Shown: positions 34,435 to 43,748 of the stretch, in pieces
Layout of the letters: each line of letters starts with the position of its first letter
How positions within the stretch are numbered: the stretch's first letter is position 1
Assembly (NCBI RefSeq): GCF_029855045.1
Contig: NZ_CP123228.1
Coordinates: 3,906,001 to 3,970,000, forward strand
Source of the DNA: Piscinibacter sp. XHJ-5
Lineage (GTDB): Bacteria > Pseudomonadota > Gammaproteobacteria > Burkholderiales > Burkholderiaceae_C
Reading direction: 5' to 3'
Length of the DNA: 64,000 bases
Position numbers and translations under genes: made by a program
The notes under the pieces: model-generated
Told to the model about the DNA's origin: nothing
The model's input: the letters and a program-made list of their open reading frames with translations, nothing else
Database searches by the model: none

Positions 34435-35220
34435 TCAGCGGCGCGATTGCTCGCGCCGGATGGCGGCGATCGTTCGTCCAACGATCAGGTCGGCGCCCAG
34501 TTGACCGAGCTCGGCGCTCGAGCGTGCAGGATCACCGTTCGCCCCGTCGGCCGGCTTCGGCCTGGAGGCGAGCCTGTCCTGCCGCACCAGACGCGAATCC
34601 ACGGCCATCGCGAGCGAGGTGTCCGCGACGCCGGCGTGCCGGCCGATCTCGTCGTCGCTGTAGCCCTTGTCCTTCAGCAGCCGGGTGTAGTCGGCGTCGA
34701 AGGCGCGATAGTAGTCGTCGACCGCGTGCACCCGCGCGGTGTCGGCGGTCCATTCGCGGTTGAGCTTGTCGGCCACGCGCTTCAGGTTGCTCTGATAGCC
34801 GCCGTGATCGCCGATGAGCACGATGTGGCGAAAGCCGTGCTGGCGCAGACTGCGCGCGGCGTACTCGACGGTGCTGTCGAACGCGGCGTCGGGAATGGTC
34901 AGCGTGCCGGCGAAGCGCATGTGGCCGGTGGGCGGATGCACGGCGCCTTCGGGCACATAGGCGATCACCGGCGCCACCAGCGCCTGTCCCAGGCCCGAGG
35001 CAATGCGGCCGGCGAGCACGCGCACGCGCACGTTGTGCTTGCCGAGCGCCACCGCCGGTCCGTTCTGCTCGGTGCCGCCGACCGGCACGATGACGGTGGT
35101 GGTGCCCGACTTCAGCAGGTCGCGCACCTCGGTCCAGGTGAGGTCCTCGAGGTACACGCTGGGGGGCTCGCCATGGGCGAGGGGCAGGTACAGGACCAGC
35201 AGGAGCACGAGGAAGCGCAT
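34435..35220 (-). CDS. Creatininase-family amidohydrolase with signal peptide
   Basis: A 261-residue creatininase-fold metal hydrolase. Motifs: PVGGTEQNGP (metal-binding Glu region), LGKHNVRV (metal-binding His), and LIGDHGGYQSNLKRVAD, the loop around the metal site. The N-terminus MRFLVLLLVLYLPLAHGEPP is a convincing signal peptide, so the enzyme should act outside the cytoplasm, unlike classical creatininase or MftE. ATG 35220 gives this signal; the frame is open further upstream. Substrate unknown; it heads a two-gene unit with the YVTN propeller. Confidence 0.85.
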   Translation of the reverse strand: MRFLVLLLVLYLPLAHGEPPSVYLEDLTWTEVRDLLKSGTTTVIVPVGGTEQNGPAVALGKHNVRVRVLAGRIASGLGQALVAPVIAYVPEGAVHPPTGHMRFAGTLTIPDAAFDSTVEYAARSLRQHGFRHIVLIGDHGGYQSNLKRVADKLNREWTADTARVHAVDDYYRAFDADYTRLLKDKGYSDDEIGRHAGVADTSLAMAVDSRLVRQDRLASRPKPADGANGDPARSSAELGQLGADLIVGRTIAAIRREQSRR

Positions 35221-35407
35221 CCGGGCGATGTTAGCCGCGCCGGTTGCGCAGTCCCGCGGTGCTGGTTCCGCTGCGCCGCGCCCCTGGCCATGCCGGGAAG
35301 GGACGGCGCATCTTGAGCACCCGTGCGCGGCCCTCATGGGCCACCACAATGCAGGTCGTGTCCATGCAGCCTCCCTGTTCGGGAATCCCTCCGAACGGGC
35401 AATCGCC

Positions 35408-36493
35408 ATGCCGGAACCTTTCAAGAATCTTCTCAACGACGTGGTGGTGCGCAACATCGGCGCGCGACTGCAGGCCGCCTGGCCCGCCTTCGACCGCCGG
35501 GGTTTCCAGCGCCGTGCACTCGAAGGACTGGATTCGCTCGAGCTGAAAGCCCGCGCCATGCACCTGACTTCGGCGCTCGAGTCCACGCTGCCTCCCGACT
35601 TCGCCAGCGCCGCCGACGTCCTCGAGCGCGCGATCGCCGGCGGCCTGGCCGGCTGGGCGCTGTGGCCCGTCGGCGAGTACGTCGCGCGACATGGGCAGGC
35701 CTCGCCGCAGCGAGGCCTTCAGTTGCTGCATGCGCTGACGCCTGCCTTCACGGCCGAGTGGGCGATCCGTCCCTACATCGTCAACCACCCCGCGCTCGCG
35801 TTCGAGACGCTCGCCCGCTGGGCCCACGACCCCGACCCGCATGTGCGCCGCCTCGTCAGCGAAGGCAGCCGGCCGCGCCTGCCCTGGGGCCTGCAGCTGA
35901 AGTCGCTCATCGCCGATCCGTCGCCCACCTTGCCGCTGCTCGAAACGCTGATGGACGACGACAGCGACTACGTGCGCCGCAGCGTCGCCAACCACCTCAA
36001 CGACATCGCCAAGGACCACCCGCACCTCGTGGCCGAATGGGTCGAGCGGCACCTGCCGGGCGCATCGCAGCAACGTCGCGCACTGCTGCGACACGCCTGC
36101 CGCAGCCTGATCAAGCGCGGCGACCCGCGCGTGCTGCACGCCTGGGGCCAGGGCGCCGAGTTTCGCGGCGACGTGGCGCTCAAGCTCGGTCCCCGGCGCC
36201 TCGCGCTCGGCGACAGCCTGACCCTCGAGGTGACGCTCAAGCCGCGCGGCAGGCAGGCGCAGTCGCTCGTCATCGACTACGCGGTGCACCACGTCAAGGC
36301 GAACGGCAGCACGTCGCCGAAGGTCTTCAAGGGGTGGGCGCTCGACCTCGCGGCCGGCGAGCAGCGCGTGCTGCGCAAGTCGCACGCGGTGAGGCCGATC
36401 ACCACGCGCCGCTACTTCAGCGGCACGCACCGCGTGGAGGTGCTGGTCAACGGCAAGGTCGCGGCGCACGCCGCCTTCGAGCTGCGTGCGTAG
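35408..36493 (+). CDS. DNA alkylation repair protein, AlkD-like HEAT-repeat family
   Basis: A 361-residue protein. Residues about 1-240 are helical HEAT-like repeats typical of the AlkD/AlkC glycosylases (RALEGLDSLELKARAMHLTSALE, WAHDPDPHVRRLVSEGSRPRLPW, DDSDYVRRSVANHLNDIAKDHP). RLVSEGSRPRLPW and VRRSVANHLNDI match the AlkC-like subgroup, which excises 3-methyladenine and N3-methylcytosine. A C-terminal beta domain (about 265-361, SLTLEVTLKPRG) is the Ig-like extension seen in that subgroup. ATG 35408 is used; an in-frame ATG lies 23 codons upstream. It stands alone, about 30 kb from the alkA/ogt operon. Confidence 0.85.
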   Translation: MPEPFKNLLNDVVVRNIGARLQAAWPAFDRRGFQRRALEGLDSLELKARAMHLTSALESTLPPDFASAADVLERAIAGGLAGWALWPVGEYVARHGQASPQRGLQLLHALTPAFTAEWAIRPYIVNHPALAFETLARWAHDPDPHVRRLVSEGSRPRLPWGLQLKSLIADPSPTLPLLETLMDDDSDYVRRSVANHLNDIAKDHPHLVAEWVERHLPGASQQRRALLRHACRSLIKRGDPRVLHAWGQGAEFRGDVALKLGPRRLALGDSLTLEVTLKPRGRQAQSLVIDYAVHHVKANGSTSPKVFKGWALDLAAGEQRVLRKSHAVRPITTRRYFSGTHRVEVLVNGKVAAHAAFELRA

Positions 36494-36508
36494 AGCGGTG
36501 ACACGGAC

Positions 36509-38215
36509 TCACCCAACCGCCTGCGAGCCTTCGCGCTCCTGCAGCACCCGCCACAGCACCTTCCCGGCGCCCGACTTCGGCAAGGCCTCGACGAACTCGA
36601 CGAGCCTGGGCACCTTGTACGCCGCCATGTGCTCCCTGGCCCAGCTGATGATGTCTTCCGCGGTGGTGGCATCGGCTCCGGCGCGCAGCACGACCACCGC
36701 CTTCACCGTCTCGCCGCGGTAGGCGTCGCGGGCGGAGATGACACAGGCTTCCTGCACGGCCGGGTGCTTGTACAGCAGCAGCTCCACCTCGGCCGGCCAC
36801 ACCTTGAAGCCGCTCGCATTGATCATGCGCTTGAGCCGGTCCGTGATGAAGAAGTAGCCGTCCTCGTCCATGCGGCCGAGGTCGCCGGTGCGAAAGAAGC
36901 GCTTGCCTTCGAACTCGACGAAGGCCGCCTGGGTCGCCTCGGGGTGACGCCAGTAGCCCTGGAAGACCATGGGACCGCGGGTGATGATCTCGCCGATTTC
37001 GCCGGGCGGGAGTTCCTGCAGCGTGAGCGGATCCACCACCCGCGAATCGACGCCGAAGATCGGCATGCCCAGGCATTGCAGCTTCGGCGATTCAGGCGGA
37101 TTGGCATGGCTGGGCGCGGCGGTCTCGGTGAGGCCGTAGCCCTCTGCGAACATCAGGCCGAATTCGTCGCGCAGCCGCTCGGCCACCGCCTGCGGCATCG
37201 CCGCGCCGCCGCCGCTCAGATAGCGCAGGCTGCCCAGGTCGAAGCTCGCGTAGTTCGGGCTGCCGAACAGGTCGATGATCATCGTCGGGATGCAGGTCCA
37301 GTGGCTCACGCGGTGCCGCGAGATCAGGCGCCCCGCGAGCTCGCGGTCCCAGCGCGGCATGAGCACCACGGTGCTGCCGTTGTAGACCGGCCCCAGCACG
37401 CCGTACATCATCCCGGTGATGTGGAACATCGGCACCACGCCCAGGCTCACGGTCTCGGCGCTGGCGTGGCCCCACAGACCGCCGCCGATGGTGTTGTGCA
37501 TCAGCGTGCGATGGGTGTGCATGCAGCCTTTCGGCAGGCCGGTGGTGCCCGAGGTGTAGGGCAGCAACGCCATGTCGTCGGGCCGCGCGGTGTGCGGACC
37601 CGGCTGCAGGCGCCGCGCGAGCACCTCGGTCCACCGGGTGCAGCCCGCGGGCAGCGGCGGGTCGCTGCGCAGCCAGGCATCCATCGCCGGCGGGGGTGCC
37701 ACGTCCATGGCCATCGCGCCCTCGGGCATCGCGTCGGCGTAGCGCGTGACCAGCAGCTGCTGCAGCCGCTCGCCGTCCCCGACGGCATCGTTGGCGGCCG
37801 ACACGATGCCCGCAAGGTCGGCCGCGCAGATGGCGACGCGCGCCCCGGCGTCGGTGATGTAGTGGGTGAACTCGTCGGCACGGTTCATCGGGTTGACCGG
37901 CACGACGACCGCATTCGCGCGCAGGATGCCGTAGTACGCGACGGCGTACTGCGGGCAGTTCTGCATGTACAGCAGCACGCGGTCGCCGGCCTGCACGCCC
38001 ACGCTCTGCAGCCAGCCGGCCACCGCCTCGGCCTGCTCGCGCGCCTGCGCGAAGCTCAGCTCGCGGCCGAAGAATCGGTACAGCGGCTTGTCCGGATAGC
38101 GCCGGGCCGACACGTCCAGGTTGACCCACAGCGAGGTCTCGGGCACGACCAGCTCGCGCGGCAGGCGCTTGGGCCAGTGCTTGAAGTGGGGACGATCCGC
38201 GGGAACGTTGGGCAC
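36509..38215 (-). CDS. Long-chain acyl-CoA synthetase (AMP-binding family)
   Basis: A 568-residue ANL-superfamily enzyme activating a carboxylic acid with ATP and CoA. AMP-binding motif LLPYTSGTTGLPKGCMHTH, ATP-binding AEGYGLTETAAPSH, hinge TGDLGRMDEDGYFFITDRLKRMI and the catalytic Lys region PKSGAGKVLWR. The start is GTG 38215 with AGGAG five bases upstream (MPNVPADRPHFKHWPKR). It resembles medium/long-chain fatty-acid:CoA ligases; substrate not deducible. Convergent with the AlkD-like gene and divergent from the first sugar-dehydrogenase gene. Confidence 0.92.
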   Translation of the reverse strand: MPNVPADRPHFKHWPKRLPRELVVPETSLWVNLDVSARRYPDKPLYRFFGRELSFAQAREQAEAVAGWLQSVGVQAGDRVLLYMQNCPQYAVAYYGILRANAVVVPVNPMNRADEFTHYITDAGARVAICAADLAGIVSAANDAVGDGERLQQLLVTRYADAMPEGAMAMDVAPPPAMDAWLRSDPPLPAGCTRWTEVLARRLQPGPHTARPDDMALLPYTSGTTGLPKGCMHTHRTLMHNTIGGGLWGHASAETVSLGVVPMFHITGMMYGVLGPVYNGSTVVLMPRWDRELAGRLISRHRVSHWTCIPTMIIDLFGSPNYASFDLGSLRYLSGGGAAMPQAVAERLRDEFGLMFAEGYGLTETAAPSHANPPESPKLQCLGMPIFGVDSRVVDPLTLQELPPGEIGEIITRGPMVFQGYWRHPEATQAAFVEFEGKRFFRTGDLGRMDEDGYFFITDRLKRMINASGFKVWPAEVELLLYKHPAVQEACVISARDAYRGETVKAVVVLRAGADATTAEDIISWAREHMAAYKVPRLVEFVEALPKSGAGKVLWRVLQEREGSQAVG

Positions 38216-38383
38216 GAGGTCTCCTTGCGCTCGAGGCGAGCCCTTCGGTATAGCGAAAGCATCGCGCGGCCTCTGCCGCCTGAGTGACGTGGGCCCCAGG
38301 GACAAACCCGTAGCCGGGGTGCGGTCCGGTCCGCAAGTCCTTACCGTTGGCGCATGGCCATCGGCAACAGAAAGGAGGACCCC

Positions 38384-39784
38384 ATGCTGCCCTTGAAGAC
38401 CCTGAGCGCGCTGGCCTTGGTCGCCACGCTGTCCGCCTGCGGCGGCGGCGGCTCCGGCGCGCCGGCCGGCAACGCGCTGTCCGCGAGCCTGACCACGCCG
38501 GCCGACCTGGCCGGCGGCCTCACCGGCGCGTTGGCACTGGCCGCGACCGCCGCCGGCGACGTGGCCGCCGTGGAGTTCGAGGTCGACGGCGCCGCGGTCG
38601 GCGAGGACGGCAGCGCACCGTATGAGGCCAGCGTCGACACCGGCCTCTATGCCGCCGGACAGCACGTGGTGCGAGCCCGAGCGCGCGACGCGGCGGGCCA
38701 TCGCTCCGCCTGGTCCACTGCGACCGTGAGCTTCGGCGGCAGCGCTGTCGCCCCGGCGGGCTTCACGCGCCTCCAGTGGATCAGCGGGCTGTCGCGCGCG
38801 ACGGCATTCGCGCAGGCCCCGGACGGCCGATTCTTCGTCTGCGAGCAAGGCGGCGTGCTGCGCGTCGTCAGGAATGGTGCGCTGACGGGAACGCCCTTCC
38901 ACACGTTCCAGGTCGACGATGCCGGCGAGCGCGGCCTGCTGGGCGTGGCCCTGCACCCCGACTTCGCGAGCAACGGCTGGGTCTATGTCTACTACACCGC
39001 CACCAGCCCGGGCACGCACAACCGCATCAGCCGCCTGGTGGCCAGCGGGGACGTGTCGAGCGGCATGGAGACCGTGCTGGTGGACCTGCCCGACCTGTCC
39101 GGCGCGACCAACCACAACGGCGGCGCGCTGCACTTCGGCCCCGACGGCAAGCTCTACGCCGCCGTCGGCGACAACGCCAACAGCGCCAGGGCGCCCGACC
39201 TCGCCGATGTCTTCGGCAAGATGCTGCGCTTCAACGACGACGGCACCATCCCCGCGGACAACCCGTTCTGCGGCACGGCCGGCACCCAGCGTTGCGCGAT
39301 CTGGGCGCGCGGCCTGCGCAACCCGTTCACCTTCGCCTTCCAGCCCGGCACCGGACGCCTGCACATCAACGATGTCGGCGAAGGCACCTGGGAAGAGATC
39401 AACGTCGGTGCCGCCGGCGCGGACCATGGCTGGCCCGCGTCCGAGGGTCCGACGAGCGCGGCCGGCATCGCCGCCCCGCTGTTCGCCTACCGGCACAGCG
39501 CTGCATCACCCGCGGGCTCGGGACCGGGAGGCTTCTTCGTCGGCTTCGCGATCGCCGGCGGCGCGTTCTATCCCGACGCGGGGCCCTTCCCCGCGGGCTA
39601 CCGCGGCAACTACTTCTTCGCCGACTACGGCAACCGGTGGATCGGACGGCTCGACGCGACGAACGGCCATGCCGCCTATGCCTTCGGCAGCGTGGGCGAT
39701 TCGCCGGTGGACATGCTCGTCGGCGCCGACGGTGCGCTGCATGTGCTGACGCGCTCGGGGATCACCCGCTTCAGTGCGCCCTAG
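38384..39784 (+). CDS. PQQ-dependent sugar dehydrogenase-like lipoprotein with one Ig-like domain (paralogue 1)
   Basis: A 466-residue lipoprotein: lipobox LSAC (Cys19) after AAAGGAGG and a 6-nt spacing to ATG 38384. One bacterial Ig-like domain (about 28-125, VEFEVDGAAVGEDGSAP, VVRARARDAAGHRSAWS) is followed by a glucose/sorbosone dehydrogenase propeller (about 135-466) with ERGLLGVALHPDFASNGWVYVYYT and HNGGALHFGPDGKLYAAVGDN. Family members oxidise aldoses in the periplasm with PQQ, but whether this one binds PQQ is not shown. It is followed, after 107 bp, by a longer paralogue with the same C-terminal architecture, clearly a tandem duplication. Confidence 0.88.
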   Translation: MLPLKTLSALALVATLSACGGGGSGAPAGNALSASLTTPADLAGGLTGALALAATAAGDVAAVEFEVDGAAVGEDGSAPYEASVDTGLYAAGQHVVRARARDAAGHRSAWSTATVSFGGSAVAPAGFTRLQWISGLSRATAFAQAPDGRFFVCEQGGVLRVVRNGALTGTPFHTFQVDDAGERGLLGVALHPDFASNGWVYVYYTATSPGTHNRISRLVASGDVSSGMETVLVDLPDLSGATNHNGGALHFGPDGKLYAAVGDNANSARAPDLADVFGKMLRFNDDGTIPADNPFCGTAGTQRCAIWARGLRNPFTFAFQPGTGRLHINDVGEGTWEEINVGAAGADHGWPASEGPTSAAGIAAPLFAYRHSAASPAGSGPGGFFVGFAIAGGAFYPDAGPFPAGYRGNYFFADYGNRWIGRLDATNGHAAYAFGSVGDSPVDMLVGADGALHVLTRSGITRFSAP

Positions 39785-39891
39785 GCGCGGGTCTTGTCCC
39801 TGGCGCCGTCCCTTCCATCCGACACAGACGGGCGGCGCGATGGAATGATGCGTGAACAAGACCGAGGGGACACGGGAGGTGGAGATGAGGG

Positions 39892-42180
39892 ATGAGCACC
39901 GAGCCGTTCGTGCGGAGGGTGGGGTGGCGATTGCTGTTGGTCGGCCTGCTGGCGGCCTGCGGCGGCGGGTCGTCTGACGGACCCACGCCCGGTGGCAACC
40001 AGCCGCCGGTTCCCGTGATCACCGCCCCGGCCGAAGGCGCGACCTTCGCCGCCGGCGACACGCTTCAATTCGCCGGCAGCGCCACGGACCCCGAGGACGG
40101 CAACGTTGCGGCCAGCGGCCTGAGCTGGTGGGTCGAGTTGCATCACGACACCCACACCCATCCGTTCCAGCCCGAGACGGCCGGCGGCAGCGGCTCGGTC
40201 ACGATACCCGTGCGCGGCGAGACCTCCGACAACATCTGGTACCGCTTCCATCTGCGGGCCACGGACAGCGCGGGCCAGGCCGTCGAGGTGACACGCGACG
40301 TCCAGCCGCGCAAGGCGCAGCTCACGCTCGCGACGCAGCCTGCGGGGCTGACGGTGACCCTGGACGGCCAGCCCGTCACCGGAAACACCGTGGTCACCGG
40401 TGTCGTCGGCCTCGAGCGTGATCTGGCAGCGGCCGACCAGAACGCCAACGGCCGGCGCTGGCGCTTCGACGGCTGGAGCGACGGCCTGCCGGCGAGCCAC
40501 ACCATCGCCACGCCATCCGCCGACACGGTGTACACGGCGACGTTCACGGACATCGGCGCGGCGACCAACCAGGCGCCCACCGTCACGCTGACGGCGCCCG
40601 CCAGCGGCACCGTGGGCTCCGCGATGACGCTGAGCGCGAGCGCTGGCGACAGCGACGGGCAGGTCGTGCAGGTCCAGTTCCGCGACGGGGCGACCTCGCT
40701 CAACGTCGACACGACGAGTCCCTATGCCTTCACCTGGACACCCGCATCGGCCGGCACCCACACGCTGACGGCCATCGCCACCGATGACCAGGGCGCCACG
40801 ACCACCAGCAACGCGGTGCAGGTGACCGTGGGCGGCGGCGGCGGTGGCGGCGACATCGTGGCGCCGACCGCGACCCTGACAGCGCCTGCCGATCTGGCGA
40901 GCGGCCTGCTGAACAACCTGACGCTCAGCGCCACCGCCGCCGACAACGTGGGCGTCGCCGCCGTCGAGTTCCAGATCGACGGCGTGACCGTGGGCGAGGA
41001 CACCAGCGCGCCGTACTCGGTCACGGTCAACAGCAACCTCTATGCGCACGGGCAGCACATCGTCCGCGCGCGGGCTCGCGACACGGCGGGCAATCTGTCG
41101 GCGTGGTCGCGTGCCACCGTGTCCTTCGCCTTCACGCCGCGGCTGCCTTCGGGCTTCTCCAAGAACGATGCATGGGCCACGGGCCTGACCGACTCCACCG
41201 CCTTCGCCCAGGCACCCGACGGCCGCATCTTCGTCTGCGAGCAAGGGGGCGCGCTGCGCGTGGTCAAGAACGGTGCGCTGCTGCCCACGCCGTTCCACCA
41301 GTTCACGGTCGACGGCGGCGGCGAGCGCGGGCTGCTGGGCGTTGCATTCCATCCGGACTTCGCGACCAACGGCTGGGTGTACGTCTACTACACCACGACG
41401 ACCAGCCCGGTGCACAACCGCATCAGCCGGGTCGTCGCCAACGGCGACGTGTCGACCGGCACGGAGACGACGCTCGTCGATCTGCCGCCGCTGTCGGGCC
41501 TGACGCACAACGGCGGCGCCCTGCACTTCGGCCCCGACGGGAAGCTGTATGTCGCGGTCGGCGACAACGGCACCGGCACCAAGGCGTCCAACCTCGCCGA
41601 GGTGTTCGGCAAGGTGCTGCGCTTCAACGCCGACGCCACGATTCCCTCGGACAACCCCTTCTACGCCACGCAGACCGGCCTGGCGCGCGCGGTCTGGGCC
41701 TACGGCCTGCGCAATCCATTCACCTTCGCCTTCCAGCCCGGCACCGGCCGCATGCACATCAACGACGTCGGGCAGGCGACGTGGGAAGAGATCAACGTCG
41801 GCGCGCGCGGCGCCAACTACGGCTGGCCCTCGTCCGAAGGTCCCGACCGCATCACCGCCGGCATCACCGCGCCGCTGTTCGCGTACAACCACACCGCCTA
41901 CAGCCCGCCGGGGTCGGGTCCTGGCGGCTTCATCACCGGCATCGCGATCTCCGGCGGCGCGTTTTATCCGAGCGGCGGCAACTTCCCGGCCGCCTACCGC
42001 AACAGCTACTACTTCGCGGACTACGGCCGCCGATGGATCAGCCGCCTGGACCTCGACAACCCGGGCGATGCGTACGGTTTCGCCTTCGTCTCCGGCGAGC
42101 CGGTCGACGTGCTGGCCGGCAGCGACGGCGCGATCTACGTGCTGCTTCGCGCAAGCATCGCGCGCATCAGCGCACCGTGA
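39892..42180 (+). CDS. PQQ-dependent sugar dehydrogenase-like lipoprotein with several Ig-like domains (paralogue 2)
   Basis: A 762-residue lipoprotein (lipobox LLAAC). N-terminal modules: a PKD/cadherin-like domain (about 35-140, VITAPAEGATFAAGDTLQFAG), a short beta module (about 145-220), an Ig-like domain (about 228-313), a Gly-rich linker (GGGGGGGD), a second Ig-like domain (about 320-412), then the dehydrogenase propeller (about 425-762) with ERGLLGVAFHPDFATNGWVY and HNGGALHFGPDGKLYVAV. The last Ig domain plus propeller align throughout with paralogue 1, so the extra N-terminal domains were gained here or lost there. GGGAGG lies near ATG 39892. Confidence 0.88.
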   Translation: MSTEPFVRRVGWRLLLVGLLAACGGGSSDGPTPGGNQPPVPVITAPAEGATFAAGDTLQFAGSATDPEDGNVAASGLSWWVELHHDTHTHPFQPETAGGSGSVTIPVRGETSDNIWYRFHLRATDSAGQAVEVTRDVQPRKAQLTLATQPAGLTVTLDGQPVTGNTVVTGVVGLERDLAAADQNANGRRWRFDGWSDGLPASHTIATPSADTVYTATFTDIGAATNQAPTVTLTAPASGTVGSAMTLSASAGDSDGQVVQVQFRDGATSLNVDTTSPYAFTWTPASAGTHTLTAIATDDQGATTTSNAVQVTVGGGGGGGDIVAPTATLTAPADLASGLLNNLTLSATAADNVGVAAVEFQIDGVTVGEDTSAPYSVTVNSNLYAHGQHIVRARARDTAGNLSAWSRATVSFAFTPRLPSGFSKNDAWATGLTDSTAFAQAPDGRIFVCEQGGALRVVKNGALLPTPFHQFTVDGGGERGLLGVAFHPDFATNGWVYVYYTTTTSPVHNRISRVVANGDVSTGTETTLVDLPPLSGLTHNGGALHFGPDGKLYVAVGDNGTGTKASNLAEVFGKVLRFNADATIPSDNPFYATQTGLARAVWAYGLRNPFTFAFQPGTGRMHINDVGQATWEEINVGARGANYGWPSSEGPDRITAGITAPLFAYNHTAYSPPGSGPGGFITGIAISGGAFYPSGGNFPAAYRNSYYFADYGRRWISRLDLDNPGDAYGFAFVSGEPVDVLAGSDGAIYVLLRASIARISAP

Positions 42181-42185
42181 GTCGC

Positions 42186-42211
42186 GCCCTCTCCCGCTCG
42201 CGGGAGAGGGC
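42186..42211. repeat. REP-like palindrome (CCCTCTCCC type)
   Basis: GCCCTCTCCCGC / GCGGGAGAGGGC with a 2-nt loop, followed by CCGGGGTGAG. This short palindrome with a GGGGTGAG tail is a dispersed intergenic repeat in many high-GC proteobacteria. Here it sits 6 bp after the stop of the second sugar-dehydrogenase gene. It lacks a T-run but could still aid mRNA 3' end stability. Confidence 0.6.
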
Positions 42212-42292
42212 CGGGGTGAGGCGGTCCCGCATGGAACGCGGCACAGCGCTTGCATACGCGGCGCTCCGACATCTCATACCCAGGAGACCACG

Positions 42293-43081
42293 ATGTTCCG
42301 CCGTCCCGTTCTTCTTTCGCTGGCTGCAGTGGCTGCCGCGCCGCTGCTCGCCGGCACCGCGAGTGCGCAAAGCGCACTCGACGAGGTGCTCGCGAAGAAG
42401 ACCATCACCATCGCCATCCCGACCGACTTTCCGCCGTACGGCTTCGTCGGCACCGATCTGAAGCCGCAAGGCCTCGACATCGACATGGCGCAGCTCATTG
42501 CCGCCCGCCTGGGCGTCAAGGCCGAACTCGTGCCGGTGACCAGCGCCAATCGAATCCCCTACCTGCAGACGAAGAAGGCCGACCTGGTGATCTCCACCCT
42601 GGGGAAGAACCCGGAGCGGGAGAAAGTGATCGATTTCACCATCGCCTACTCGCCGTTCTTCCAGGCGGTGTTCGGCCCGAAGACCATCGCGGTGAAGACC
42701 GCGGCCGATCTCAACGGCAAGTCCATCGCGGTGACACGCGGCGCGATGGAAGACCAGGAGCTCGGCAAGATCGCGCCGCCCGGCCTGGACGTGAAGCGCT
42801 TCGAGGACAACAACGGCACCGTCGCGGCCTACGTGTCCGGGCAGGTGCAGCTGATGGCGACCGGCGCTTCCGTGGCCGGCAACGTGATGTCTCGCAATCC
42901 GCAGCTCGGCACCGAATTCAAGCTGCTGCTGAAGGACTCGCCCAACTTCATCGGCGTGGCCAAGGGCGAGGACAAGCTGCGCCTCAAGGTCAACGAGATC
43001 ATCGCCGAGGCGCGAAAGGCGGGCGAGCTCGACAAGATGGCGGTGAAGTGGCTTGGCCGCCCTGCCGGAGACCTGCCCTGA
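42293..43081 (+). CDS. Amino-acid ABC transporter, periplasmic substrate-binding protein
   Basis: A 262-residue family-3 solute-binding protein with a signal peptide ending in GTASAQ. The ligand-binding motifs are LAKKTITIAIPTDFPPYGFV, GLDIDMAQLIAARLGVKAELVPV and AYSPFFQAVF. Polar amino acids are the usual ligands. CAGGAGACCACG precedes ATG 42293. It is the first gene of a complete four-gene importer cassette: binding protein, two permeases, ATPase. Confidence 0.92.
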   Translation: MFRRPVLLSLAAVAAAPLLAGTASAQSALDEVLAKKTITIAIPTDFPPYGFVGTDLKPQGLDIDMAQLIAARLGVKAELVPVTSANRIPYLQTKKADLVISTLGKNPEREKVIDFTIAYSPFFQAVFGPKTIAVKTAADLNGKSIAVTRGAMEDQELGKIAPPGLDVKRFEDNNGTVAAYVSGQVQLMATGASVAGNVMSRNPQLGTEFKLLLKDSPNFIGVAKGEDKLRLKVNEIIAEARKAGELDKMAVKWLGRPAGDLP

Positions 43082-43091
43082 TCCGCCGCGC

Positions 43092-43745
43092 ATGATCGCG
43101 TTCGATTTCGCGGCGGTCTTCGTCGAGTGGCCGCTGCTCGCCAAGGGCGTGGCGGTGACCGTCGCCCTGACCGCCGTGTCGGCCACGATCGGCGTGGCGC
43201 TCGGCATCGGCTGCGCGTGGGCGCGCTCGCACGGCCCGCGATGGCTAGCCGCCATCGTCGGCGCCTATGTCGAGCTGATCCGCAACACGCCCTTCATCGT
43301 CCAGCTCTTCTTCCTGTTCTTCGGGCTCCCCAGTCTGGGGCTGAAGCTGTCGCCCGAGCTCGCGTCGGTGCTGGCGATGGTGATCAATCTTGGTGCATAT
43401 GCGGCCGAGATCGTGCGGGCGGGGGTGGCGGCGACGCCGCGAGGCCAGGTCGAAGCCGCGCTGAGCCTTGCGCTCACGCCGCGCCAGGTCTTCCTGCGCG
43501 TGGTCCTGCCGCCGGCCCTGCAGCGGGTCTGGCCGGCGCTGGTGAGCCAGATCATCATCGTGATGCTGGGTTCGGCCGTCTGCGGACAGATCTCGACGCC
43601 CGAGCTGTCGTATGCGGCCAACCTGATCCAGTCGCGCAACTTCCGCGCCTTCGAGGCCTTCATCGTCGGCACGCTGATCTACCTGGCGCTGGCGATGGCG
43701 CTGCGGCGACTGCTGCACTGGCTGGGGCCACGCTTCCTCTATTGA
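43092..43745 (+). CDS. Amino-acid ABC transporter permease (HisQ/M family), first
   Basis: A 217-residue inner-membrane permease with about five helices (WPLLAKGVAVTVALTAVSATIGVA near the start). The EAA-type cytoplasmic loop that contacts the ATPase reads GQVEAALSLALTPRQVFLRVVLP, and IRNTPFIVQLFFLFFGLP is a family hallmark. ATG 43092 was preferred over an upstream in-frame start because it falls right at the family N-terminus, 10 nt after the binding-protein stop. Confidence 0.92.
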   Translation: MIAFDFAAVFVEWPLLAKGVAVTVALTAVSATIGVALGIGCAWARSHGPRWLAAIVGAYVELIRNTPFIVQLFFLFFGLPSLGLKLSPELASVLAMVINLGAYAAEIVRAGVAATPRGQVEAALSLALTPRQVFLRVVLPPALQRVWPALVSQIIIVMLGSAVCGQISTPELSYAANLIQSRNFRAFEAFIVGTLIYLALAMALRRLLHWLGPRFLY

Positions 43746-43748
43746 TCC

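Noticed and set aside
36629..38287. Open frame opposite the acyl-CoA synthetase
   Set aside because: Antisense shadow; the minus strand carries all ANL-family motifs.
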